DNA from: Bog-159 sp035308525
GTDB lineage: Bacteria > Acidobacteriota > Terriglobia > Bryobacterales > Bryobacteraceae
Direction of reading: 5' to 3'
NCBI GenBank assembly: GCA_035308525.1
Contig: DATGGM010000172.1
Location: 1 to 64,000 of the forward strand
DNA length: 64,000 bases
The translations under genes and the position numbers were made by a program. This document shows positions 34,133 through 42,042 of the stretch, piece by piece (position 1 is the stretch's first letter; each line of letters begins with the position of its first letter). Below the pieces are notes generated by a model that saw only the letters and a program-made list of their open reading frames with translations, was not told the origin of the DNA and searched no databases.

Positions 34133-34327
34133 CTAATAGGGGAGCATGCGCCGCAAAGAGGGTTGGTTGGCCGGATCGGCCACCACCGCTTTGTGCAGCT
34201 TCCTTTTCCGCTTGCGCGCCTTGGAGGTCAAGATGTGCCGGGCAAACGCATGGTTTCGTACCACCTTGCCGGTCCCGGTCTTCTTGAACCGCTTGGACGC
34301 ACCTTTATGGGTCTTCAACTTGGGCAT
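34133..34327 (-). CDS. rpmI: 50S ribosomal protein L35
   Basis: 64 residues, full length, with the family start MPKLKTHKGASKRFKKTGTGK and RNHAFARHILTSKARKRKRKL. It opens the rpmI-rplT unit. In most bacteria infC precedes rpmI; here the gene upstream is a divergent sigma factor, and the upstream 200 bases hold only a promoter and a short leader. Confidence 0.98.
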   Translation of the reverse strand: MPKLKTHKGASKRFKKTGTGKVVRNHAFARHILTSKARKRKRKLHKAVVADPANQPSLRRMLPY

Positions 34328-34367
34328 AGATGTTCCTGGATCGTTGGCGAACCGGTGAATCCCTACA

Positions 34368-34376
34368 AGTATACCA
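34368..34376 (-). promoter_or_regulatory. Extended -10 promoter for rpmI-rplT
   Basis: On the minus strand the sequence TGGTATACT forms an extended -10 element (TGn plus TATACT). It predicts a leader of only about 35 bases before the rpmI ATG, too short for the L20-binding leader known from other bacteria. The rest of 34377-34544 shows no supported gene. Confidence 0.45.
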
Positions 34377-34544
34377 AGCCGGCCGGCTCCGCGCCACCGC
34401 GACTCCCGCGGCTTCTAACCGTACTGGGCCGCCTGCAAAGGGAATCGTCCGCACATCTCGTTATACCCTGTGAACCCCAGATAAGGAAGGCTAAGGCGCC
34501 ACTGATAAGCGGGGTCTGCACTGATGCGTCAAGGAAGCAATGCC

Positions 34545-35156
34545 ATGAATGTCATGACTTACGATTCGGAATATCTGACCAGATTGAGACAGCGCGATCC
34601 GGATACGTGTTCGGCGTTCGTCTCGTCGATGACTCCGGTGCTCGAAGCCAGGCTGCGGGGCCAGTTTCGAGACCATGGATGTGTAGAGGATGTCCGCAAC
34701 GAGACGCTGTATCGGGTGTTCAGCCTGGTGGACGGCGACCGGGTCCGGGAACCGGCGCAGTTGGGATCCTTTGTGCGCGGCGTCTGTGACCGCGTAGCCC
34801 ACGAAACGCGCCGGAAGACCAGATCGATCGAATCGTTGCCCGAGGGCGGTCTTGAGCAGGTTGACCGGCAGCCGCCGCTCGACAGCCTGCTGGTCGCCGA
34901 ACAAATGCATGTGCGGGTGCGGCGGGAGCTGTCAAAAATGCGCGAAGCCGACCGGAGATTACTGATTGAAACACATTTCGAAGAGCGCGACCGGCGCTTG
35001 ATGGCCCGTGAGCGAGGTGTCTCCGCGAGCGGATTAAACGTTCGCCTGTGCCGGGCCGTCAAGCGCCTGCGGGCGCAAGTATTGAATGAGACTCCTGAGA
35101 AACAACCGCTGAAAACCTGCCGTCCGGCTCAACGGACTCGCCGCGGATTTAGATAA
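34545..35156 (+). CDS. ECF-type RNA polymerase sigma factor
   Basis: 203 residues with sigma region 2 (SEYLTRLRQRDPDTCSAFVSSMTPVLEARL, VEDVRNETLYRVFSLV, GSFVRGVCDRVAHETRR) and a region 4-like helix-turn-helix (KMREADRRLLIETHFEERDRRLMARERGVSASGLNVRLCRAVKRLR). A basic tail of about 25 residues follows. The ATG at 34545 has AAGGA about 9 bases upstream; an in-frame ATG at 34524 is possible. No recognisable anti-sigma gene is adjacent; the small protein downstream has a CxxC but not a classic zinc anti-sigma motif. Confidence 0.88.
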   Translation: MNVMTYDSEYLTRLRQRDPDTCSAFVSSMTPVLEARLRGQFRDHGCVEDVRNETLYRVFSLVDGDRVREPAQLGSFVRGVCDRVAHETRRKTRSIESLPEGGLEQVDRQPPLDSLLVAEQMHVRVRRELSKMREADRRLLIETHFEERDRRLMARERGVSASGLNVRLCRAVKRLRAQVLNETPEKQPLKTCRPAQRTRRGFR

Positions 35157-35239
35157 CCCTGGGGGATTTACCGAACCGCTCGAAGGACATGTAGTCGCGT
35201 AGTTGAGGGAGCGCCCCCCATCTGTTGGAAAGGGTCGCC

Positions 35240-35467
35240 ATGTCTGAGACAGGATCACTGGAAGCGCTACAGCGAATCGCTGTGTTCTCCGCGCATGTCC
35301 GCGGACATCAGCTAGGAGCCTGGCTCGTCGAAGAGGGGCTTGCGGAGGTGGCCTGTACCCGCTGCGGGGCCGGGTTGCGGGTCGTCCGTTCGCTGATCCA
35401 GCCCGAAATGGAGGGCCCGGCCCTCGAAACTCCATGCAGCGCGGCCACAAAGGAGCAAGCTGCGTAG
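35240..35467 (+). CDS. Hypothetical protein with CxxC motif
   Basis: 75 residues, not recognised. After an N-terminal helix (SLEALQRIAVFSAHVRGHQLGAWLVEEG) comes VACTRCGAGLRVVR, a single CxxC that could join a zinc site with the preceding His or another chain, followed by a low-complexity tail. GGAAAGGG lies 5 bases before the ATG at 35240. It follows the sigma factor gene by 83 bases in the same direction. Confidence 0.6.
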   Translation: MSETGSLEALQRIAVFSAHVRGHQLGAWLVEEGLAEVACTRCGAGLRVVRSLIQPEMEGPALETPCSAATKEQAA

Positions 35468-35511
35468 TTCCACGCCCGACCGTGGCGGTAAAGAGCGCAA
35501 ATCCATACAAT

Positions 35512-36327
35512 ATGAGTGAGATGAAAGACAAGGACACTATTGTTTTTGTCCACGGGGCGTTTGCCACGCCGCTGTGCTGGCGATTCTTCGCGCCGCTTCT
35601 CGCGGATCGGGGCTACAACACGCTGACGCCCGCCTGGCCCTGTAAGGGCCGTCCCCCGGACGAGCAGGTCGCGCACCCGGACCCGCGACTGGCAAGAGTG
35701 GGAATCGATGAAATCGTAGCGCACTACGCCGCGATCATCCGCGCGCAGCCCAAACCACCGGTGCTCATCGGCCACTCGTTCGGCGGTCTCATTGTGCAGA
35801 AACTTCTCGCGCAGGGTTTGGGCGCCGCGGGCATCGCCATCAGCTCTGTCCCGCCGCGCGGAGTGTCTCCCGTGTCCTTCTCGCTGAAGCCGCTGAAACG
35901 GGTATGGCAGATCGTCGTAGCGCCATCCCGCTGGCAGCCGATTCTCAGCCCTCCGCCGCCGGACGGAGCAGAGACCGCACTGCGTAAAGCTCAAGGCATC
36001 GAGATGCATCTGGTTCCTGAGAGCCAACGAATCTTCCGCCAATTATTCGGACCGGCGGGGGCGGTCGACTTTCTGAAGCATGACCGCCCGCCTCTGTTGC
36101 TGGTGGCTTGCGGCAAGGATCCTTGCGTGGCACCCGCGACCATCCGCCGCAATCACGAACGGTACCGCGCATCCGGAGCGCGCACCGATTTCGTGTTGTT
36201 CCCGGAACTGACGCATCTGAGTATCGCGGAACCCGGATGCGAAGAGCTGGCTGCGTACAGCGCCGCATGGGCGGATGACCGCCTCGCGCCGGCCCGGCTG
36301 GTTCCGTGGGCTACCATGACAGCATGA
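35512..36327 (+). CDS. Alpha/beta hydrolase
   Basis: 271 residues. Signatures are TIVFVHGAFATPLCWRFF (oxyanion HG), VLIGHSFGGLIVQKLLAQG with the GxSxG nucleophile, LLLVACGKDPCVAPA with a candidate acid, and ELTHLSIAEPG with the catalytic His. It resembles small lipase/esterase-like or haloperoxidase-like hydrolases; substrate unknown. The ATG at 35512 is favoured because the family strand begins just after it; the open frame to 35434 only overlaps the previous gene. Confidence 0.85.
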   Translation: MSEMKDKDTIVFVHGAFATPLCWRFFAPLLADRGYNTLTPAWPCKGRPPDEQVAHPDPRLARVGIDEIVAHYAAIIRAQPKPPVLIGHSFGGLIVQKLLAQGLGAAGIAISSVPPRGVSPVSFSLKPLKRVWQIVVAPSRWQPILSPPPPDGAETALRKAQGIEMHLVPESQRIFRQLFGPAGAVDFLKHDRPPLLLVACGKDPCVAPATIRRNHERYRASGARTDFVLFPELTHLSIAEPGCEELAAYSAAWADDRLAPARLVPWATMTA

Positions 36328-36351
36328 CCGCTATTCGGACGCAGGCCGCTC

Positions 36352-37386
36352 GTGGACGCTGAGGCGCCGCCGCCCGATATCTCGGTGGCGGTTGTCAACT
36401 GGAACCGGCGCGAGTACCTGAGGGCCTGTCTGGATTCGTTAGCGCGCCAACGCGGCGCCAGCTTTGAAATCATTGTGGTGGACAACGGATCGAGCGACGG
36501 CTCGGCCGAGATGGCGCGCGCGGAGTTGGGCGTGCGCGTGATCGCCAACACCGTCAATCTGGGTTTCTGCGCGGCCAACAACCAGGCCTTCGAGGCCGCA
36601 CGCGGGCGGTTTATTGCGCTGCTGAATAACGACGCGGAGGCCGAGCCTGACTTTCTGGCCGAGCTCCGGCGGGCCTTCGATGCGGCGCCCGATATCGGTA
36701 TGGCCGCCGCCAAAGTGTTGGTCTATGAGGATCCCCGCCGCATTGACAAGGCCGGCCACCTGATCTATCCGGACGGCCAGAATCGCGGCCGCGGCACCGG
36801 CGAGACCGACCATCGCCAATACGACCAGATCGAAGAATGCCTGTGGCCCGACGGCTGCGCCGCTATGTACCGCAAAGCCATGCTGGACGCCATCGGCGGA
36901 TTCGACGAAGATCTGTTTATGTTCGGCGATGACGCCGAGCTCGGGCTGCGGGCGCGCATCGCCGGGTGGCGCTGCCTCTACATGCCGGGCGCGGTAGTGC
37001 GGCATCACCGCGGTGCCAGCCTGGCCGCGGGGTCTATCGAGCGTATCTTTTTGATCGAGCGCAACCGCGTGCTGTTAGCCGCCAAGCTGTTCCCCTGGAG
37101 GCTGCTGCTGTGGAACCCGGCCTACTTTGCGCTGCGCCTGGCCGGCGGCCTTTGGGCAGCCGCCGGCGGCAAGGGGGAGATGGTCCGCTTTCCGGGTCTT
37201 GTCAACAAGCTGAGATTGGCGCAAACCATTCTGAGAGCGGATCTGGCGGCCCTGCACATGCTGCCGCGAATGCTCCGCAAACGCCGCGAAGTGCGGCAAT
37301 TGGCGAAACTGGGACCTGCCCAGGTTACCGCGCTCATCCTGCGGAATCGCATCGGCGTTCGGGCGCTGGTCGAAAAATCGAATTGA
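36352..37386 (+). CDS. Glycosyltransferase family 2 (rhamnosyltransferase-like)
   Basis: 344 residues. The N-terminal GT-A domain shows ISVAVVNWNRREYLRACLDSLARQ, IIVVDNGSSDGSAEMA, NLGFCAANNQAFEAARGRFIALLNNDAEAEPDFL and the acceptor motif GGFDEDLFMFGDDAELGLRARIAGWRCLYMPGAVVRHHRG, typical of WcaA/rhamnosyltransferase GT2 enzymes. A membrane-associated helix lies near 255-275. Start codon GTG at 36352, 24 bases after the hydrolase. Product glycan unknown. Confidence 0.92.
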   Translation: MDAEAPPPDISVAVVNWNRREYLRACLDSLARQRGASFEIIVVDNGSSDGSAEMARAELGVRVIANTVNLGFCAANNQAFEAARGRFIALLNNDAEAEPDFLAELRRAFDAAPDIGMAAAKVLVYEDPRRIDKAGHLIYPDGQNRGRGTGETDHRQYDQIEECLWPDGCAAMYRKAMLDAIGGFDEDLFMFGDDAELGLRARIAGWRCLYMPGAVVRHHRGASLAAGSIERIFLIERNRVLLAAKLFPWRLLLWNPAYFALRLAGGLWAAAGGKGEMVRFPGLVNKLRLAQTILRADLAALHMLPRMLRKRREVRQLAKLGPAQVTALILRNRIGVRALVEKSN

Positions 37387-37484
37387 ATTCGCTTCAGTAG
37401 AACACCGCGCGCCCCTCCGTTCGAGTTACAATATGGTTGCCAATTCGGAGTTTTCCGCTTGGTCCCGAACCAATTGGGGGAGCC

Positions 37485-37793
37485 ATGGATAAACCAGCGC
37501 AGAACATTCAAGATAGCTTTTTAAACAACGCGCGCAAAGACAAGATTGTACTCACCATCTATTTAATGAGCGGCGTGAAGCTTTCTGGCCGTATCAAAAG
37601 CTTTGATAAGTATTCCCTGGTTTTGGAAACCAACAACCAGGAACAACTCATCTTCAAACACGCCATTTCAACGGTGGTGACGCTGAAGACCACGCATTCC
37701 TATACGGCTAGTGCGCAGGGCGCCGGCCAGGGGCCTACTGCCGGAGCGCCGTTGTCCAGCGCGGCTGCCCACGCGGAAGCACCGGAGGCTTAG
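37485..37793 (+). CDS. hfq: RNA chaperone Hfq
   Basis: 102 residues. The Sm core is clear: NIQDSFLNNARKDKIVLTIYLMSGVKLSGRIKSFDKYSLVLETNNQEQLIFKHAISTVV, with Sm2 reading FKHAIST where enterobacteria have YKHAIS. A disordered Ala/Gly/Pro tail of about 35 residues follows. Hfq pairs small RNAs with mRNAs as a hexamer. GGGGGAG precedes the ATG, and a TACAAT at 37427-37432 could be its -10 element. The TAG stop is directly followed, in the same frame, by the codons of hflX. Confidence 0.96.
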   Translation: MDKPAQNIQDSFLNNARKDKIVLTIYLMSGVKLSGRIKSFDKYSLVLETNNQEQLIFKHAISTVVTLKTTHSYTASAQGAGQGPTAGAPLSSAAAHAEAPEA

Positions 37794-37841
37794 ATCCCGG
37801 CCACCCCTCAAGCGCCGCCCGAACGGGCGATCCTGGTCGGG

Positions 37842-39104
37842 GTGGAATGGAAGAGCCGCCGCGGGGGCCCGCATCCGGCCGACGCCGAAGAGTCCCTAAG
37901 GGAGCTTTCGGAACTGGCCGCCAGTGCCGGCGCCGCAATCGCCGGCCGCGTTACGCAATCGCGCGAAGCTCCGGAAAGCGCCACTCTCATCGGCCGCGGC
38001 AAAGTCCTGGAACTGGCGCAACTGGCCCGTTCGCTGGATGCCGGCCTGGTGGTCTTCGACCATGAACTGACGCCCACCCAACAACGCAACCTGGAGAAAG
38101 AGCTGGACTGCCGGGTCATCGATCGCACGCAACTCATTCTGGATATCTTCGCCAGTCGCGCGCGCACGCGCGAAGGCCGTCTCCAGGTGGAGCTGGCGCA
38201 ATTGAATTACCTGCTGCCGCGCCTCACGGGCCGCGGGGTCGCCATGTCGCGTCTGGGCGGCGGCATCGGCACGCGTGGTCCCGGCGAAACGCAGCTGGAA
38301 ACCGATCGCCGCCGCATTCACCATCGCATCAAGAAAATCGAGAACGATCTTGAGGGCGTGCGGAACGGCCGCGCGCTCCACCGGCGCAAGCGGCAATCCG
38401 TGCCTCTTCCGACGATCGCGCTAGTGGGCTATACCAACGCCGGCAAATCGACGCTGTTCAATCGCATCACGGAAGCGGCGGTGCTGGCCGACGCGCGCAT
38501 GTTCGCCACGCTCGATCCCACGGTCCGTCCGGTGATTCTCCCCTCCCGGCGCCGCGTGCTGGTGAGCGACACCGTTGGTTTCATCGGAAATCTGCCGACC
38601 ACACTGGTGAAAGCCTTCCGCGCCACGCTCGAAGAAGTCACGGAAGCCACGCTGATCCTGCACGTGGTGGATGTCTCAGCGCACCAGGCCCCCATGCAGA
38701 CCCGCCAGGTGCTCAAAGTGTTGGGGGAGATCGATGCCGCGTCCATTCCACAACTGCTGGTGCTGAACAAATCAGACCGGCTGCCGGGGACCGATCCGGA
38801 CGTGGAAGCTATTCGCCACCGCCTGCTGGAGGGCTCCGGCGCGGTGGCGGAATGGCGCGCGGTGGCCGTATCTGCTCTTTTCGGACACCGCATCGACCGG
38901 CTGCTGGCCGCCATCGACGAAGTGCTGCCATTCGATCCGATCGTGCGCGTGCGGCTCTCACTGCCTCTGAGCGACGGCGCGCGCATCTCCATGGTCCACG
39001 ATCTGGGACGTGTCCTGAACACCCGCTATGCGGGCGACTCGTGCGAAATGGACGTGGAGATTCCGGAATCGCTGCGCCGCGTGTTGTCCGGCTACATCAT
39101 TTGA
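37842..39104 (+). CDS. hflX: GTPase HflX
   Basis: 420 residues from a GTG at 37842. The HflX domain (ESATLIGRGKVLELAQLARSLDAGLVVFDHELTPTQQRNLEKELDCRVIDRTQLILDIFASRARTREG) is followed by GVAMSRLGGGIGTRGPGETQLETDRRRI and the G domain with GYTNAGKST (G1), DTVGFIGNLP (G3) and LNKSDR (G4). HflX splits stalled 50S/70S ribosomes. The frame continues upstream with PPERAILVG, a family-like start, back to the hfq TAG without a better start codon, so the true N-terminus may lie before 37842. hfq-hflX neighbourhood is well known in bacteria. Confidence 0.95.
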   Translation: MEWKSRRGGPHPADAEESLRELSELAASAGAAIAGRVTQSREAPESATLIGRGKVLELAQLARSLDAGLVVFDHELTPTQQRNLEKELDCRVIDRTQLILDIFASRARTREGRLQVELAQLNYLLPRLTGRGVAMSRLGGGIGTRGPGETQLETDRRRIHHRIKKIENDLEGVRNGRALHRRKRQSVPLPTIALVGYTNAGKSTLFNRITEAAVLADARMFATLDPTVRPVILPSRRRVLVSDTVGFIGNLPTTLVKAFRATLEEVTEATLILHVVDVSAHQAPMQTRQVLKVLGEIDAASIPQLLVLNKSDRLPGTDPDVEAIRHRLLEGSGAVAEWRAVAVSALFGHRIDRLLAAIDEVLPFDPIVRVRLSLPLSDGARISMVHDLGRVLNTRYAGDSCEMDVEIPESLRRVLSGYII

Positions 39105-39143
39105 TTGGCGGCCGCGCGCTATAGTACGGATTCGGTTCACCAT

Positions 39144-40069
39144 ATGCGAACAGCACTGCTTTGTCTCGGCTGCGCAGCCCTGGCGTCCGCTGAAATCCAC
39201 CACAATCCCGGCAGCACCGCCCCGCTGCCCACCGCGAAGTATATCCACGTAGTCAGCGAAGCCGACTCGCCCGTCCAGCAAACTTACATCAAGAGTAAAG
39301 ACGGATTGTACGTGGCCGCGGCTATCCGCAAACCCACGGGCGGCGGCCACTATCCGGCCATCATCATCTTCCACGGCGCGCCAGGCGGCCGCGGCATGGA
39401 ACAGCTCACCGGCTGGTCGCGCGGCGATCATGGCGGACCGGTCTGGGAACGGTTCCTGCAAGAGGGCTACGTGGTGGCCGTTGCGGACTATCGCGGCGGC
39501 AGCATGAGTCTCTCATGTCGGCGCCCTCAAGCAACGGCATGATCACTTCCATCGACGACGGGATGGCCGTGATCGACTACGTCAAGGCGCTGCCCTATGT
39601 CGATGCGGACCGCATCAACCTCTACGGCGTCAGCCTGGGCGGGAACCTGGTGATGAACCTGGTGTCCCGGGTTCCGGTGCATGCCGCCATCGTGGGCGCG
39701 CCGGCGGTCATGTGGTTCCTCGGTATGCGCATGCCGCCGCCTGGCTCGCCACCCGATCCGGATGCATTGAAGAATCTGAAACCCGATCCCGAAGTCTCCC
39801 GCAGGAACATCGATCCGATTCGCAGCCCGGTCCTGATCCTGGTGGGCACGGCGGACCGGTTGATGCCCGTGGCCATCACCCTGCACGACACGCTGGCCGC
39901 CGCCGGTAAATCGGTGCGCCTGGAGATCTACGAGAACGGCTATCACGACTTTTGTCTGGGTCCGCAGGGTCAGAAGCGCCCCGATTTGCCGAATGGCGAA
40001 GCCCTGTACGACTCTGCCCTCGATGCACTCGAAAAGTCCGTGCTCTTCGCCGCGGGCAAGCTGAAGTAG
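39144..40069 (+). pseudogene. Secreted prolyl-oligopeptidase-like hydrolase, frameshifted
   Basis: Two overlapping frames together make one exported alpha/beta hydrolase. The first (39144-39542) has a signal peptide (MRTALLCLGCAALASAE) and the oxyanion region IIIFHGAPGGRGMEQL up to VVAVADYRGG. The second (39515-40069) continues with SNGMITSIDDGMAVIDYVKALPYVDADRINLYGVSLGGN, holding the GxSxG nucleophile, then PVLILVGTADRLMPV and NGYHDF with the acid and His. The reading must move from frame 3 to frame 2 between about 39505 and 39525, where GTCTCTC occurs. Either the gene is inactivated, the assembly lacks a base, or both pieces are made. Confidence 0.75.
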
Positions 40070-40101
40070 GCCGCCGCGACGCCGCGCTAAGATAAATTTG
40101 A

Positions 40102-42042
40102 ATGCCCCAATGGCTGAAGTCGCTCTATCGCAGGCTCGGGCGCATGGAAATAACGTTTCTCATCCTGGTGGTGCTGGCCGCCGTGCTGGGTAACGCCCTG
40201 CCGGCCTCCGGTCTCAGTCTGCTGATCACCTTCGCGGCCTGGATCGCCGGCATCGTCGTGGTCTTCCGCCTGGCGCGCACCGGCATCAAGAAGCTGATCT
40301 GGCGCCTGCGTAACCGCCTCATCGTGGCCTACGCGTTTATTGCCATGGTGCCCATCGTTCTCATCCTGGCGCTGGTCCTGGTGAGCACGTACTGGATCAC
40401 CGGCCAAATTGCGCTTTATCTGATCAATTCGGAGTTGGACCGCCGCACGGGCATCTTAAAAGGCGCCGCCAACAGCATCGCGGAGACCGCCGCCGATCAT
40501 CGGGCCGAAGTGGTGGCGCGCACTCAGGGTTTCACACAACGCTTCTTCCCGTTTACGGAAATACTGGTTCTCGATGACAAGACCTACCGCTATCCGGCTT
40601 CGGCTGACATCACCGCGCCGCCCGATGGATGGAAGGACGCGAACGGCATCATCGTCAAGGACCGCCGCCTCTATAGTTGGGCGCACGTGGTATCCGGCGA
40701 CACGCAGGTGACCATCCTGGCTCCCATCAGCCGCGACTTCCTGTCGAATTTGGTGCCGGGCATCGGGCTGGTGAGTTTCTTTGAAGACACCGCCGGCGAT
40801 CGGGAGCGGGTCACTTCGGAATCGTCGCCGTCCACTCAGGTCATTCCCCCGAAAAACAACTTCCTGGATCTCCAGGTCAACGGCGGGTCTCCCGCGCCGG
40901 TGATGTCCTGGAACGCGCCGGGCAAGTCTACGCGCGGCTTGCTGCTGGTTTCCACGCGCATGTCCGCGGTGCTCGGTACGCTGTTCGGAAGCAATATCGC
41001 GTTTGGCGACATGGCCTACGGACAGCTGATCTGGGTTGCTTTTTTGTCCATCGTGACGCTCTTCCTCATCGTAGAGCTGGTTTCACTGGTGATCGGCGTC
41101 TCCATCTCCCGCACCATTACCAGCGCTGTGCACGAGTTGTACCTGGGGACACGGCGCGTCAAGGAAGGCGACTTCTCCCATCGCATTCCGGTGCGCGGGA
41201 ATGACCAGCTCGCCGAGCTGGGATCGTCATTCAATACCATGACCGAGAATCTGGAGCGCCTGATCGTGGTGGCCAAAGAGAAGGAACGCCTGGAATCGGA
41301 ACTGGAAATCGCGCGCGAGGTGCAGAGCCAGCTTTTCCCCAAGAACGTGCCCGATCTGAAGACCCTGCAGCTAACCGGAGTGTGCAACCCGGCGCGCGTA
41401 GTCTCGGGCGATTACTACGATTTCATCCGCTTTGACTCGAGCCTGGCATTTGCGATAGGAGACGTGGCCGGCAAAGGTATCTCTGCGGCTTTGCTCATGG
41501 CGGCCATCCAGTCCACTATGAGAATGCAGCTTACCGCCGGGCTGCCCGGGCTCGTCGCCGACGGCCCGCCGTGCCTCTCGACGGCTATGATGGTCTCCCG
41601 CCTGAACAAACAGTTGTACGCCAATACTTCGCCCGAGAAGTATGCCACGTTTTATTTCGCTCTGTACGACGAGAAGACCCAGACCCTGACCTACACCAAT
41701 GCCGGGCACCTGCCGCCGATTCTCATACACAAAGGCGTCCCCGAGTTGCTGGAAGTGACCGGGACCGTGGTGGGCGCGTTCCCCTTCGCGCGCTACGACG
41801 AAAAACAAGTGCAGCTCGCGAGCGGCGATCTCCTGGTGGCATACACGGACGGCATTGTGGAACCCGAGAACGAGTATGGCGAGATGTTCGGCGAACAGCG
41901 GCTCACCGACCTCCTGGCCAGGAACGTGGACCGCGGATCGCCAGAGATCATCGCGCGCGTCATGGAAGCGGTGGAGCAGTGGAGCGGCGCTGCCGCCGAA
42001 TTGCAAGATGACATGACCATCCTGGTCGCGAGGCGGCCGTGA
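40102..42042 (+). CDS. Membrane-bound PP2C-type serine phosphatase (RsbU/SpoIIE family)
   Basis: 646 residues. Hydrophobic helices at about 17-57 and 75-98 anchor the N-terminus, an extracytoplasmic sensor region of about 200 residues follows, then a helix (LIWVAFLSIVTLFLIVELVSLVIGV), a HAMP domain (RVKEGDFSHRIPVRGNDQLAELGSSFNTMTENL) and a SpoIIE phosphatase domain: AREVQSQLFPKNVP, VSGDYYDFI, IGDVAGKGISAALLMA, YTNAGHLPPIL, LVAYTDGIVEPEN. Such proteins dephosphorylate anti-sigma-factor antagonists. Its stop overlaps the next start by 4 bases. The partner switch proteins are not in the window. Confidence 0.93.
   Translation: MPQWLKSLYRRLGRMEITFLILVVLAAVLGNALPASGLSLLITFAAWIAGIVVVFRLARTGIKKLIWRLRNRLIVAYAFIAMVPIVLILALVLVSTYWITGQIALYLINSELDRRTGILKGAANSIAETAADHRAEVVARTQGFTQRFFPFTEILVLDDKTYRYPASADITAPPDGWKDANGIIVKDRRLYSWAHVVSGDTQVTILAPISRDFLSNLVPGIGLVSFFEDTAGDRERVTSESSPSTQVIPPKNNFLDLQVNGGSPAPVMSWNAPGKSTRGLLLVSTRMSAVLGTLFGSNIAFGDMAYGQLIWVAFLSIVTLFLIVELVSLVIGVSISRTITSAVHELYLGTRRVKEGDFSHRIPVRGNDQLAELGSSFNTMTENLERLIVVAKEKERLESELEIAREVQSQLFPKNVPDLKTLQLTGVCNPARVVSGDYYDFIRFDSSLAFAIGDVAGKGISAALLMAAIQSTMRMQLTAGLPGLVADGPPCLSTAMMVSRLNKQLYANTSPEKYATFYFALYDEKTQTLTYTNAGHLPPILIHKGVPELLEVTGTVVGAFPFARYDEKQVQLASGDLLVAYTDGIVEPENEYGEMFGEQRLTDLLARNVDRGSPEIIARVMEAVEQWSGAAAELQDDMTILVARRP

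Noticed and set aside
34330..34473. 47-codon plus-strand frame upstream of the sigma factor gene
   Set aside because: No ribosome site, no recognisable composition, and it lies over the rpmI promoter; likely chance.
35240..35467. Zinc-binding anti-sigma factor for the ECF sigma gene upstream
   Set aside because: Only one CxxC is present and the HxxxCxxC arrangement of such proteins is missing, so it is left as hypothetical.
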